Assembly (NCBI GenBank): GCA_015698045.1
Contig: BLAL01000034.1
Location: forward strand, 186,001 to 250,000
Reading direction: 5' to 3'
From: Rhizophagus clarus
Lineage: Eukaryota; Glomeromycota; Glomeromycetes; Glomerales; Glomeraceae
Length of the DNA stretch: 64,000 nucleotides
Position 1 is the first letter of the stretch. Each line of letters opens with the position of its first letter. The position numbers and the translations under genes were made by a program. Positions 46,136-57,979 of this stretch are shown in pieces. The notes under the pieces were generated by a model. It had not been told where the DNA came from. It made no database searches and saw only the letters and a list, made by a program, of their open reading frames with translations.

Positions 46136-46720
46136 ATGAGTGCTAATAGATATACTACTAATCCATTGACCGGCAGAACAATTCGTGTTGGTGGTTCAAC
46201 TTTCAATCAGCTAGTTTTAGAAGGATATGATTATCTTGATAGTGGATTGGTTCGAAGAGCAACTGCACCTCCACTTCCTTCTGTAAGGGAAAGTTATCTC
46301 AATGTAGATACTGGACGTATGGTTCAATTTGGAACTAGAACGTATTATTATTTAATTCAAAGGGCTGGGTATGAAATAATAGAAGATTACTATCTTGTTC
46401 CTTCAAGATATGCAGAAATCGCGCAGTCTAATCCATCTTTATTGTATATTCAAGATACTGAGGTAAGACTTGGATACCTTGAAACTGCATTTAATATAAC
46501 CGCCCATCATGCTAGATGGGAACGACTTAATCCAAGTTATAGGCAAGGGGTTGAAGAAGCACGCCAATTTACTAGACAAAGAAGAAGAGAAGCACAACGA
46601 GAGGAACAATCAAGAAGGCTTGCTGAACTTAATATTGCCTTATGCAGGGAGTGCCAAATGCCTGTAAATCTTAACGAATTACCTGAGAGCGGTCTTTGTG
46701 AAGACTGTAGTAAAGAATGA
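46136..46720 (+). CDS. Protein with a 2-cysteine-adaptor-like NPLTGR motif and zinc ribbon
   Basis: 194 residues, intact. The N-terminus has NPLTGRTIRVGGSTFNQL, the pattern NPxTGRxIxxGGxTYxxL seen in the 2-cysteine adaptor motif of large DNA viruses, although the flanking cysteines are not obvious here. A second copy-like segment follows (YLNVDTGRMVQFGTRTYYYL). The C-terminus has a zinc ribbon (CRECQMPVNL...GLCEDC). The middle is rich in Arg and Gln. It could be a virion or DNA-binding protein; that is inferred from the motif and the neighbours. Confidence 0.55.
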   Translation: MSANRYTTNPLTGRTIRVGGSTFNQLVLEGYDYLDSGLVRRATAPPLPSVRESYLNVDTGRMVQFGTRTYYYLIQRAGYEIIEDYYLVPSRYAEIAQSNPSLLYIQDTEVRLGYLETAFNITAHHARWERLNPSYRQGVEEARQFTRQRRREAQREEQSRRLAELNIALCRECQMPVNLNELPESGLCEDCSKE

Positions 46721-46777
46721 ATATAAAAACAGGTAATTAAATAATTTTATTTTTTATGTAGATAATTCTGAAAAAAA

Positions 46778-47246
46778 ATGGTTGAGCAAATTAGAAAATA
46801 CTGCCCAGTTTGTGGACTTGTATTGGCCAAGCCAAGAAGAGGCCTATCTACTATCGAATTCAGACGAACTGTACAAAGATGTACCGATATAGACAGCTTA
46901 CATGAAAATATATATAAGCTAATCAAAATATATAGATCGGTCTCTCTAGATGATGAACTTACTTTTACCTTTACTCGAGACTATGAGGAACAGTTAAATA
47001 GTATTGAACCAGATGTTGAATCGATCAAGATTTGGCTACTCAAACGAATTAATGAGCTAGATAGGGATGTAGGAGAAAAAGCTTTATATCGATTTTTATT
47101 TGATTTATATGTAGAAGGGATAAATGAACCCTTTGCCGTATTTTATGGTATGTATTGTATTGTAATAGATAATCCCTTAAGCAAAAACTTTGTTTCTCGT
47201 GCATTGAAGGCCTTTGGCATAGTAACAAAAATGTCAAGAATGGTAA
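46778..47246 (+). pseudogene. Zinc-motif protein of element B, 5' part, cut by a transposon
   Basis: Starts MVEQIRKYCPVCGLVL (one CxxC pair), then a helical body (DELTFTFTRDYEEQL; YRFLFDLYVEG; NFVSRALKAFGI). The native protein stops at about SRMV, where the 10.7 kb transposon begins; codons after that (to 47389) are transposon sequence. The remaining tail is at 57980-58063. Helical repeats ending in ALKAFGI and, in the tail, ATREELLELFRKNGI suggest one protein of about 185 residues. Function unknown. Confidence 0.6.
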
Positions 47247-47274
47247 TAGATGCTTTACTGAAACTTGGGGTTAT

Positions 47275-48235
47275 TTATCGATGTCGATTCGATACCATAA
47301 TGATATTGTTACGATATTATCACGATATCATAGTAAAAAGTTGCATCGTCGTCGTTAAGTTAGTCGTAACTATATCTATTCGTTATTGATTAGTACGATA
47401 TCTCTGCGATCACTATACAACATTTATTTAACATTGTAACTGTATCGTAGCAATATCATATTAATATCGAATTAATATTGCTAAAGTATTATGATATTTA
47501 TTTGATATCGTAACTATATCGTAGCAATATTATATTAACATCGAATTAATATTACCAAAGTATTATAACATTTATTTAACATTGTAACTATATCGTAGCA
47601 ATATCATATTAATATCAAATTAATATTGCTAAAGTATTATGATATTTATTTGATATCGTAACTATATCGTAGCAATATTATATTAACATCGAATTAATAT
47701 TGCTAAAGTATTATGATATTTATTTGATATCGTAACTATATCGTAGCAATATTATATTAACATCGAATTAATATTGCTAAAGTATTATGATATTTATTTG
47801 ATATTGTAACTATATCGTAGCAACATTATATTAACATCGAATTAATATTACCAAAGTATTATAACATTTATTCGATATCGTAACTATATTGTAAAGATAA
47901 TATATTGACATCAAATTAACATTTCCAAAGTATTATAACATTTATTTGATATCGTAACTATATCGTAAAGATAACATATTAACATCAAATTAACATTGCA
48001 AAGTATTATAACATTTATTAGATATTGTAACCATATTGTAGCGATATCATATTAACATCAAATTAATATTACAAAAATGTTTTTACATTTATTTAACATC
48101 GTAACTATATCATAGAAATATCATATTAATATCAAATTAACATTGCTAAAGTATTATAATATTTATTTGATATCATAACTACATCATAGTAATTTCATAA
48201 ATTACATCACAAAAACGATTTTATATTAAATTTAA
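47275..48235 (+). repeat. Subterminal tandem array, unit about 73 bp
   Basis: Roughly eleven units of the type GATATCGTAACTATATCGTA, GCAATATTATATTAACATCG, AATTAATATTGCTAAAGTAT, TATGATATTTATTT. Related in motif content to the array at 57230-57960 near the other end. Confidence 0.75.
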
Positions 48236-48786
48236 AAAAAATATAAAAAAAAACAATCATGATTAATATAATATACACTTTATAAAATATATTTAAAATT
48301 TAAATTTAATACATAACCTTGGGATAATGGTTAAAGCAGGTAATCTCCGGGATTTTGAGAAAAAATAAAAATGATAATATTTTTAACGTTAGCTCTTTAA
48401 ATTTGGAAGTGTTAATTCTTAAAACCATAATATTATAAAAAAAAAATGCTGGCTGCTACGACTGACGCCACCCCGGACAAAGTAATTGGCGGCAGAAAAT
48501 GTCATAAAATATCCAGCCCTATTTCATAACATTTTCCTCCAGGCTAAGCAAATATTACAAAAGAAAGCTCAAATATATTCAGCAATTTGAACATAGCATT
48601 TGAGAATACATTCTAACTCTCTTAAGTAATACCACAGTCTAACAAAGAAAGACTCAAACTATACCCTATTGTAAAGAAAGTACATAACCAATTCCTCCTA
48701 CAGAACCAGTAGACTTTACGAATATGGTAGAGTCCAAAAAAATATGAAAAATATGTGTATATGACATTTTCATACCTGCTTAATGG
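48236..48786. other. Non-coding stretch between the array and a duplication
   Basis: No gene seen. It includes a less AT-rich block at 48447-48500 (GACTGACGCCACCCCGG). The tRNA-like piece at 48317-48345 was rejected (see below). Confidence 0.5.
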
Positions 48787-49150
48787 TTTCACTATTTATT
48801 TGAAAGTAGTTTTTTTGTCTTATGCGTTTTTTGGCGAACGGTCTTCGTGTTGGTGGCTATATCGAATATAAACCAAAATTCCAAAGTATTGTTAATATTG
48901 TAAAAGATAAGTAAAGTAAAAGAGAGAAGAAGAAAATACCATAAAGTGTTAAAATATAAGACAAGTACAATATTCGGCTTCACCATTTATTTAAAAGTAG
49001 TTTTTTTGTCTTATACGTTTTTTTGGCGAACGGTCTTTGTGTTGGTGGCTATATCATATATATAAAAGATAAGTAAAGTAACTTGGATAAAAGAGAAAAG
49101 AAGAAAATACCGTAAAGTGTTAAGACAAGTATAATATTTAAGAAGAGAGA
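48787..49150 (+). repeat. Two-copy direct duplication, about 190 bp each
   Basis: Both halves contain CATTTATTTAAAAGTAGTTT or near, TTTGGCGAACGGTCTT, TGTTGGTGGCTATATC, AAAGATAAGTAAAGTAA and GAAGAAAATACCNTAAAGTG. The small minus-strand frames here (48792-48986, 49011-49202) are by-products. Confidence 0.7.
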
Positions 49151-49319
49151 AGTTTATTTTTGAAAATAAACAAAACATTACGAATTTAGATCTCACATGC
49201 ATGTAAACAAATCAATTTTGATTGGTTAATTTTAATATATTACATCATGCATAATGATTAATGTGATTTTATTGGTTAATTTTAAAACTGACAAATTATA
49301 TATTTATATAATCAAACAA

Positions 49320-52300
49320 TTATACGGCTGTAAAATAAAAATTATTTTTTATCCAAATTCTATTTGTGGTATCATGATTAGGTAGTTGGCACCTTTCTGA
49401 ATTACAATTATGAATAAAATGTACTTTTTGAAAATTATCTATTACAGTAATTGGAAAAATGCGTCTCCATTTATTTCCTGTTGCTTGAAGGCGGTAAAGT
49501 GGACATTTTAATACCGAATGTTCAGCTCCAGTATCCTCAAACCAATCTACAACAATAAAGGCATAATATTTGTCATTATTACTTTTATGTCGAAAGATAC
49601 CCTTGATAACTGCATAAGATTCTTCGTGATCTTCTTCATAAATTGTGATAAAATCACCAAGGTGTAAGTAGACTTTTGAAAGGATACCACTTTCTTCTTC
49701 AAATGTATATGATGCCAATTTGTACCAACTAGTTGAAACATTCATAAGTGCTGCCTCAAATTTCATATCCACATAAGATAAAAACAACTCAGTTTTAAAA
49801 CTATGCAAAGTTAAGAGAAGTGAATCACGTTCCTGCTTTGACATTCTTTTTTTTAAGGAAATATTGGAAATAAAATTTACCGGTGAAACAACTAAAATAA
49901 AGATCAGATACATGTGAAAAAATAAATATAAAGTATATATTATATTATATTATACTATTACTACTATCTTACCTTTTGTGTCATCATTATCTTGAGCTTG
50001 TTCTTCAATTGAATATTTATCCTCTGTAACATACCAGTTCAGAAATAATTGGCCAAAATTTGAATTTGTAAATCCAGTACAAGATCTATTAAATCTTGGA
50101 TCTATACCACCATCTGCTAAATGTCGAATTGCAAATAGAGTATTGTAACGTTTTAATAAATCCAAATCTATGTTTTTGCAATTAGTCTTTGGTACCATTC
50201 CTTTAAATATACGATGAACCATTTCTTTTATACCCACTTGGGTATTAGTAAGTGTCCCAAAGGTTTTAGCATGCATCAAAAGATGCATATTAACGTGTAT
50301 ATTCGGTAAATTAACAAAACTAACAAAAACCTATAAAAAATAAAATAATATTAATTATTTAAAAATTATTTCCATATTCTGAATTTCAAGTTCATAATTA
50401 TACCTTTGGAAGGATTGAAAACTCTTCTTCAAGACATTGCTGTAATTCCTCATAGCTATCTGACGTAAATTCCCTATTAAATACTGTTCTCATAGTTTTT
50501 GCAACATGTACCCAACAAGCTATAATATTTTTTGGTACTAAGCTAATTCGAGATGCATTAATTCCTTGTTGAATGGTAACTGCTTCATTACGCTTGAGAC
50601 TTGATTCTTTTAAAAACTGATTTAGTAAAAATGGCATAATCATAGCTAATCTAAGTAGATCGGACATCATAAAACTATTGTAATGAGAAATAGGATTAGG
50701 TAAACGAGACCACTTTTTTGGGATTTCAAAATTTTTCCAAATTTTGATAAAATCATCTTCTCCTTCTCGTGAAAATAATTCACAAGTTAATTTTAACAAC
50801 CGCCCAATCTTTCCCGCGGTGGCATGATAAACGTCCTGCGGAGTCTGTAGATGTTTTTCCCACTTCAATTTATCTAAAATACTAGACGATGATCGTAAAC
50901 CATATTCTGTACAAAGTTGGTCTCTTCTTGAAACTACAGATTCATGAGAAATTTTTGAAATTTCTTCATCTGTAATATGATGATAACGTAATGTTGTTAT
51001 AATATCCTGATTATGAGCACTCCATGATCCTTTATCAATTTTACAGGTACGACAACCTTTATTTGCATTATGTCTAAATTCATTTTAAAAAATTTTAATA
51101 ATTGTTACAAAATAATGTTATTAAAATTATTGATTAAATTGAGGATACCTCATTACTCCTGCCAAGTCGTTACCTTGGGGTAGATCTGCTGTGACAACGC
51201 CCAAACCGGCAATTACCCATGCATCTTGTCCTTGAACAGTCATTATCTTCCCTTTCTCAAAATCTTTTATTTCTGAAACGAAAGGTACCATGAATTCGTT
51301 AAAATTTCCGCCAAACGGTACAAACCCGAGAACAAAATGATTTTTGATTAGCTTTCTTTGATGTGTTGGCATATTGCCAAACTGTATATAGACGCCACCT
51401 AAAGAGTGATATACATTTCTAAATGTACCAAAATCATCATAATAAAAATCTAAAAATAACTTATAAACTGGCATAGATGACGATGGTGGGTTTCTAATAG
51501 AAATGTAATCAGATGGGTGTAGGTATGAAAACTTTACGTCCCGAACACACCAATGGTCATTGCATTTATAAATTATTTCGCTAATCCGTAATGAATCTTT
51601 GGGAATATTTTGATGCTGAAACGTCATCATTATAGCCGCTTTCTCTAAAATTTGAGAGGTCATTATGGTTAAAAATGGTTCGTCCTGTAACCATACTTCC
51701 CCAGTAATAGAACGACGTTGTCTTGATAATTCTTTTAAATTTCCAGGTAAATCATTATAATTCAGGATTTTTTGAACTCGTAACTTATAATATTCATCAT
51801 TTTTCAAAATTGCTCTCAATCTTCCAAGTTTTTTTTGGCCATTATCTTGGTAGTAGATAAAATCACCAGATCGGTACAAAACTATTTTATTAAAAGTAAA
51901 TAATCAATGTTAATAAATCATAATTGTATCAAAATACATTATTTTATTACCTTCTGATATTAATATTTCATGTTGTCCAAAAAGTGGTGATTCACCCCAT
52001 AAGTTTCCATGCCAAAATTCTGATTTTTTTTCGGAATCAATACCAGGTCCAAAATACATATGCTTCTTTAGCATCGGATTATTCAGAACACGCCATATAA
52101 TTTCACTAATTGAGAGTTGATAGGAAAGCTTTGATCCTCGTGAAGTTGACGGAGTTTTTTTTGGTAAAATTTTAATAGACTTTGTTGTTATTGGTAGGAG
52201 AGGAAGACGTTTCCTCGATAATTGAAATCTTCGGATATTTTTTATCACATGGGTAGGCTCAAATTGAGGATTATGAATGATATCGACAAGATCTTCATAT

Positions 52301-52893
52301 GCTTTCGTAGAAACATTGTGCTTCTGAAGCCAACAAAATAGTGCCGTAGCCGTATAATTATTAAAGTACGGTGCAAATTCACCATCACAGGATGGTATCT
52401 CGTCTTTATCCAAAGCTTCAATAATTTGATGTATTTCTTCCTCTTCGCCATTACGTTCCTCTTCATCATTATTACGTTCCTCTTCCACTTCATTATCATC
52501 ATTGTTACCTTCCCCTTCCTCCTCTTCATCATTGATTTCATTATCATCTACTTCCTCCTCTTCGCTATTGTAATCGTTGTCACTTTCTTCTTCCTCTTCA
52601 GTATCTGATGAATTTATATCATCTTGCGAAAATATCATCTCATCATTGTAGTGTTGAGGATTAATTGAATCATATGCATTATCATCATCATTATTGTCTT
52701 GAAAACTTAAATTACCATCTTCATAATCATATTGAAAGTCCATGTCTTCGTTATCATTATCAGGTGAACGTACGGGTGAACGTATTGCTACTCTCTCGTC
52801 AGATTCTGTTGTCTCATTAGGGTTGCTGTAGGAAAACCGATTTCGAATTCGAATTGGTTTTATTGGTTCGATATGATTAAATCGTCTTCTCAT
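49320..52893 (-). CDS. CACTA/Plavaka-like transposase-derived protein, 5 exons
   Basis: Exons by phase-consistent GT-AG joins: 52893-51952, 51881 or so-51149, 51073-50404, 50325 or so-49973 and 49891-49320. Exon 1 encodes a long acidic region (DE-rich, about residues 40-160) and a helical domain. Exon 2 has a BAH-like part (YRSGDFIYYQDNGQKKLGRL), then LFLDFYYDDFGTFRNVYHSL. Joined over the next intron comes DLPQGNDLAGVMRHN with CRTCK. Exon 3 carries a helical region with DVYHATAGKIGRL. Exon 4 has VNMHLLMHAKTFGTL. Exon 5 has a second BAH-like part (HLGDFITIYEED). The DxFG, DLPxxNDLAG and NxHLL motifs fit TNP2/Plavaka-type transposases. No stop or frameshift after splicing, so it may be functional or domesticated. 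Confidence 0.65.
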
Positions 52894-54216
52894 CTTTATA
52901 AAAAATTTAAGATATCTTAATTTAGAATTTTATGATTCAATTAAAGCTTTAAATTATAAATACCTTTATATTATCAGCGTGTCGACAAAAAAAAAAAACC
53001 CAAAAAAAAAAGCAAAATAGTTGATCAATTCGGTTAAAATCAATGCCGATTTTGTTACATATCTGTACCAGGTCATTAGCCAATTATTTACGGTATTCTC
53101 AAAACGGAGTAAATTAAGTTCGAATTAAGTTCTAATTATCGGTATATATTGATGTTCCGATGCCGATATTGATGTACAATTTTTTTAACTATAATGTAGT
53201 ATACAAATCGGCAAAGAATTTTTATGTGGTAAGGTAGCGGTGAGAAGAATTTCTTTTTAAAAAAAAAATTTTATGTGATCATATTCTTTTTTTTTAACAA
53301 TTCATTTAAGACCACCGATTGTCTTCTTATCTGTATTCACAATTTCACACATGGGATTATGTAAGGAAATTAAGAATTACTTTTATCGATTTGTATACAG
53401 TTAGTGAGTTGATTTATAATAAAAAAAAAATATATTTTTTTATTGATATAAAATATTTTCTATTGCTGATATACTTGTGGCCAACCTTATTAAAAATAAT
53501 ATTTCTTTTTTATAAATTGTACCTAAAATCTGAATTTATTGACTTAAATAATTTTTCTAAATCTGAAGAACGTAACGAGTATTCAAATCACATGATATAT
53601 TCGAATCACGTCCAATAATATTTGAATATCTAACAAATATTCAATCTTACTTTGTTAAACTTGATGATAACTAAATTACCACAATAAAAAATTATTTTTT
53701 TATTTGCTATGCAAAATTAGCGTACCTATTCTTTGAATCGTCCTCCTTATTGCTCATTGTTATAGAACTTCGAATAGCAATCGTCAATTAGCAAAGATAA
53801 CTATAATGAAACAAACACTTAACCCTGTTTTTTGTAATAATGTAATAAAATATCTATACGCAAATGATATGCAGGATCTATGATTACATTAAGATCATAA
53901 AAATTTGGGTAAAATTTTTATGAATTATTATAAGGTCCAAGAAAATTATATTTTTAAGACATGCTTTGAATAAATTAATAAATGGTGTAATCAAAAAAAT
54001 ATGCGTAATATATGTAGGATCTAAAGATGATTACATTAAGATCTATGCAGAATCGTAATATGGAGTTCAAGAAATAATAATAAAATTTATTATAAATATG
54101 GAGCCTGTTCGCCATTTCACTCATTTTAAAATACTTTCTTTCTCTAATTAAATCAATTACTCTCAATTACTCGATTTTATAATATTTTTTTTTTTATTTC
54201 ATAATAATATTAAAAA
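52894..54216. other. Non-coding interior of the 10.7 kb transposon
   Basis: AT-rich, no supported gene. The frame 53319-53618 (99 residues) is low-complexity and lacks support. The divergent promoters of the transposase-like and trihelix-like genes must lie here. Confidence 0.5.
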
Positions 54217-54867
54217 ATGGCACAATTAAATACCGGGGCTTTACAGTGGCCAAACGACGCTACTCTCTCGTTAATTCAGTATCGTCGATTGTATCAACGA
54301 TTTTTTGTACTACTGCCATTCACGATCAAAAGGTGATTTGGAACCATATATCGCAAAACATAAATAATGATCACCAAAACTTCGCGCCGACAAAAAGACA
54401 GTGCAGGAATAAATGGAATGCACTAAAAAGTGGTTATGAAAATTTGAAAAGGTTATTGAGTGGAAATCCGGAAGGATTTCCTACCCACACACCAACTCTT
54501 CATGATGAACGTTTTCATGATGAGTTGTCAGATGAATTCTGGCTTGCTGAAAGTAACAATTTATTATTTAATTGATTTTTTTTATTTAATTTATCACATT
54601 TATAATTAACTAATTGTTTTATTTTAAGCACCGGTCCGCGCAGCGAGAAGAAATAGGGTAGATCGTAGGAGATATGAGTATCGAGAGCGCAGGCGCTCTC
54701 GATCTCATCACCGTCATGAGCGCGGGCGCTCTCGATCTCATCACCGTCACGAGCGCAGGCGCTCTCGATCTCATCACCGTCACGAGCGCGGGCGCTCTCG
54801 ATCTCATCACCGCCACGAGCGCAGGCGCTCTTATTCTCCTTACCCCCGTCATCGACACCGTCATTAA
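54217..54867 (+). CDS. Trihelix/MADF-like DNA-binding protein with RS-His repeats, frame problem
   Basis: ATG 54217 (MAQLNTGALQWPNDATLSLIQ) opens a frame ending at 54335, while the homologous continuation (HDQKVIWNHISQNINNDHQNF, CRNKWNALKSGYENLKRL) is in the next frame, so there is an indel or an unseen intron near 54300-54320. The body is a three-helix Myb/SANT-like domain. An intron from 54553 to 54628 (donor AAGTAACA, acceptor TTTTAAG) joins in frame to a basic tail with four 11-residue repeats of RRRSRSHHRHE/RGRSRSHHRHE (54683-54835), ending at TAA 54867. The 33-bp DNA repeats are the GC-richest part of this transposon. Likely a DNA-binding accessory protein of the transposon. Confidence 0.6.
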
Positions 54868-55401
54868 AACAATTTTTTTTTTATCATTTTACCCTTTACT
54901 ATTTTCTATTTTTTTTTTTATTTTTATATTATAAATTTTTATTTTATTTTCATTTTTATATTTTATTATATATATATATTTTTGATAATAAAATTCTAAT
55001 TACAATGTCAAATTTAACATATATTATTCGTGTTTGTAATACAATAAATTGTATTACAATAAATTACAATGGTCAAATTTAAACAATATTATTCGTGTTT
55101 GTAATGTTTGTAATACAATAAATCAGCGTTAAAATATTACTTCTCACTCCTTTTTTATAAAAATGGGAATTTAAAACGAAATATTCCATTAATTTTTCTC
55201 ACTCCCTTTTCCATCATAATTCTTTCGATATTTTCAACTGATTCTGCATTCCTCACGATGTCGAGATCATGTATATTTTCCAATTGTGTACTGTTATCAT
55301 AATTTACAATAACCAAGATTTCATATTTATATCGTAAGGATGCAGTACGTTTTTTTTTTCTTTTCTATATCCATATTTTTTGTTTATATTTTCCTGATAC
55401 T
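54868..55401. other. AT-rich spacer
   Basis: No gene seen. A direct repeat of ATTATTCGTGTTTGTAAT with AATACAATAAAT (55024-55125) is the only structure. Confidence 0.5.
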
Positions 55402-57044
55402 ATGTCTAAACGTAAATCATCCGAAAGTAAAGAAATAGAAGTTAGAACAGGTATATATATTACTTTTTTTAATAAGATTTGCTTATATGTAAGGATAATA
55501 AATAGTAAAATACCAAAAATATATATGAAAGGACCGAAAAAAAGTCAAAAGAACTCAGGACAAATTGGTATCGCGAAAAAGAGAAGAGATATAGACATTG
55601 AAGAGGCGAATGAATTAATGTCAGGTAATATTAATATGTGTAGACTTTAATTCATTGATATTAATCTAATTAAAACAATTGCAATGATATATTACATATA
55701 GGTGTGCGTGTCAATAAACCAAACGTAATAGTTGAAGAGGGAGTAAGGGACAAAAGTGATGAGGATTACGATAATGATGATGATGATGATGATGAAGGAG
55801 ATGATAATGGCGAAGAAGCAGATGAAATTCCAGAACAATTTCGAAAGCATTCAAAATTGGAAATAGTTAACTGGCTTGTCAAACACCCTGAAATCTTACG
55901 ACTCGCAAATGAAATGAACGAATCATCAGATGTTGTTGAATCAAAAAATAATGAAGTTAGTATTGAATCAATATGGTAATATTTATTATGTTTAAATCAT
56001 TAAATAATGCGTCTTCTAATGTTTTAGGATAAAATCCGACTCTGGGATGAGTCAGTAAAATGTCTATTCCTGCGCGTGAGGAATCCAGACAATAAGGTTC
56101 TTGATGACCTGATCGTAAAGATTTTCCGAATCAAGATATATACTAGCGAGGCAAAAAGCTATCTTGAACGTACTCGTAAGTTCCTTACAGATTTCAGGAA
56201 TAAATTCAATCAAAATATTTTAAGCTTTGTAGAAGAATATAAAGAAATAAGAAACAGCAGGTATATGTTTAATTGTTTTGTTGGCAATAAATAGTGCTGT
56301 AATTGTATTATTATTAATTAATGAATAAAATAGAGGTACCACTGGAAATATATCTCAGAAAGAGATTAAAGAATATGTTGACGAAAGTGTTGCACAAAAA
56401 ATTTTAAGCAGACAACTTGTTGCCGTAAACATTTCAGAATTAATTAACAATGGAGGTTTGGTTACATTAGTTGATTTCGTTAGAGAAGCTGTCAGAATCT
56501 CGTGGAATGGTAAAAATTTAGCTGCTATTAAGGCGTTAGATAGAATGACAAAGGAATTATCTATACCATCAAGAAGCGGTAGTAACATCGTTAATTCTTT
56601 ATCGGTAAGTTATTTTATTTATAATGTCCTTTAATCATACATAGTATTAATAATGTTAAATTATACATAGTTATAAAATCTTTAGTAAAAGCTCATGCCT
56701 AATTTTTTTATAAAATTATGTATTTTATAACGATAATAAATTTAGTAAGTTTTTACGAGTGAATTGACCATTATTCTAAACATCACACCTTAATGTTTTT
56801 AATTAAAAAAAAAAATTTGGGAGACGTTTAGATTACTCTTTGTATAAATAAATTTATAAATAATTTTGTTAATAAATTATAATTCAGTTCTCTCAACTAT
56901 TCTATTGACTTCCATTCTTATCACTTTTCCACATTTCATACAAATAATTTGACAGTCTGCTTTTTAATTACTTTTTTTGATTTTTTACAGCAACAACTCA
57001 TCAATAATTTGGAACAGGTAGCATTAGTCGTATCGAAGATCTAA
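55402..57044 (+). CDS. Small acidic-basic protein of the transposon, 6 exons, one doubtful join
   Basis: Exons: 55402-55450, 55532-55624, 55702-55975, 56028-56260, 56334-56605 or so, and 56991-57044. It starts MSKRKSSESKEIEVRTG, then KKRRDIDIEEAN (basic, likely nuclear), an Asp-rich run (about 55760-55800), LEIVNWLVKHPEILRLAN, then WDESVKCLFLRVRNPDNK, a helical region, and QKEIKEYVDESVAQ, ending VALVVSKI. Five exon joins are in phase. The 55975/56028 join is one base short, so either a base was lost near the acceptor or the join is wrong. I do not recognise a family. The second accessory gene of the 10.7 kb transposon. Confidence 0.55.
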
Positions 57045-57229
57045 ATTTTCAATACGATATTTGAAATATCAATTAAAAAAAAATTTTATTTCTTTTTTTG
57101 TACGAATTTTACAATAATAACTATTATGATACCACTACTAGCTAAAAGCAAATGTGTATAATTAAATTATACTTTTTTTAATTAGATTACAAATTATTAA
57201 AATATTTCAATTTAATATTGAACTAAACG
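57045..57229. other. 3' flank of the accessory gene
   Basis: AT-rich, nothing recognised. Confidence 0.4.
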
Positions 57230-57960
57230 ATCTGAAAATATACTATTTATTGTTTAACTATATCAAAATGATGTTGATACGTTCGTTATATTGCCAATAT
57301 TGATATGATGTTAATTTGATATTTATAAAATGATGTTTTTACGATGTCGTATTCATACTTAATGCATATCGATACGATATCATATCGATATCATGTTTGT
57401 TTCATATTTTTTAAAAATTTTATTATTGTTTAATTATATCAAAATGATATCAATTCGTTATATTACCAATATCGAATTGATGTTGATTTGATATTTATAA
57501 GATAATGTTTTATAATATCGTATTGATACCGAATACATATCAATACGATATTATATTGATATCGTTTTTGTATCACATTTTTTAAAAATTTTATTATTGT
57601 TTAACTATATCAAAATGATGTCGATTCGTTATATTGCCAATAGTGAATTGATGTCGATTTGATATTTATAAGATGATGTTTTTACGATGTCATAATAATA
57701 CTGAATACATATCGATACGATATTATATTGATATCGTGTTTGTTTCACATTTTTTTAAAAAATTATCATTGTTATAACAATATGAATATGATATCGATTA
57801 GATATTTCTTTAAGTAAATATCTTTACGATATCATTTTGATATATCCAATCAATAATGTATCGATATCATTTTGATATCATAATGATATCATTTGCAAAT
57901 CGATATTGTTACGATGTATATTTAATATCATTACAATATCAATTCGTCATTGTTTAGAAT
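57230..57960 (-). repeat. Subterminal tandem array, unit about 175 bp
   Basis: Three full units and a degenerate fourth, each with TTTAACTATATCAAAATGAT, TCGTTATATTGCCAATA, TTGATATTTATAAGATGATG and ATATCGATACGATATTATAT. Read inversely it resembles the left array (ACATCAATTCGATATTGGCAA against ACATCGAATTAATATTGCTAA), as expected for inverted subterminal regions of one transposon. Confidence 0.7.
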
Positions 57961-57979
57961 TTTTAAGTTTCTGTAAAGT

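Larger units (their letters stand above)
47247..57978. mobile_element. 10.7 kb CACTA/Plavaka-like DNA transposon
   Basis: Inverted ends CTTTACTGAAACTT (47253-47266) and CTTTACAGAAACTT (inverse, 57978-57965) match at 13 of 14 positions. Both ends lead into AT-rich arrays rich in ATATCG motifs. TGGTAA occurs just outside each end (47241-47246 and 57979-57984), a possible target duplication, though the left end then holds six extra bases. Inside are a transposase-like gene (-), a trihelix-like gene (+) and a third gene (+). It is inserted in a gene of element B, whose halves resume on either side. The superfamily call rests on the transposase. Confidence 0.65.

Noticed and set aside
48317..48345. 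A tRNA or SINE A-box-like piece (GGATAATGGTTAAAGCAGG)
   Set aside because: No B-box and no cloverleaf can be formed around it.
52426..52608. A hydrophobic plus-strand membrane protein
   Set aside because: Antisense of the Asp/Glu-rich region of the transposase-like gene, which reads as Phe/Ile/Leu on the other strand.
53319..53618. A 99-residue plus-strand gene
   Set aside because: Low-complexity I/F/Y/K composition as expected of AT-rich DNA; no splice or homology support.
54619..54934. Repeat proteins on the minus strand and in the other plus frame (MRSRAPALVTV and SAGALDLITV units)
   Set aside because: The 33-bp repeat is open in several frames; only the RS-His frame is joined in phase to the upstream exon and ends at a natural stop.
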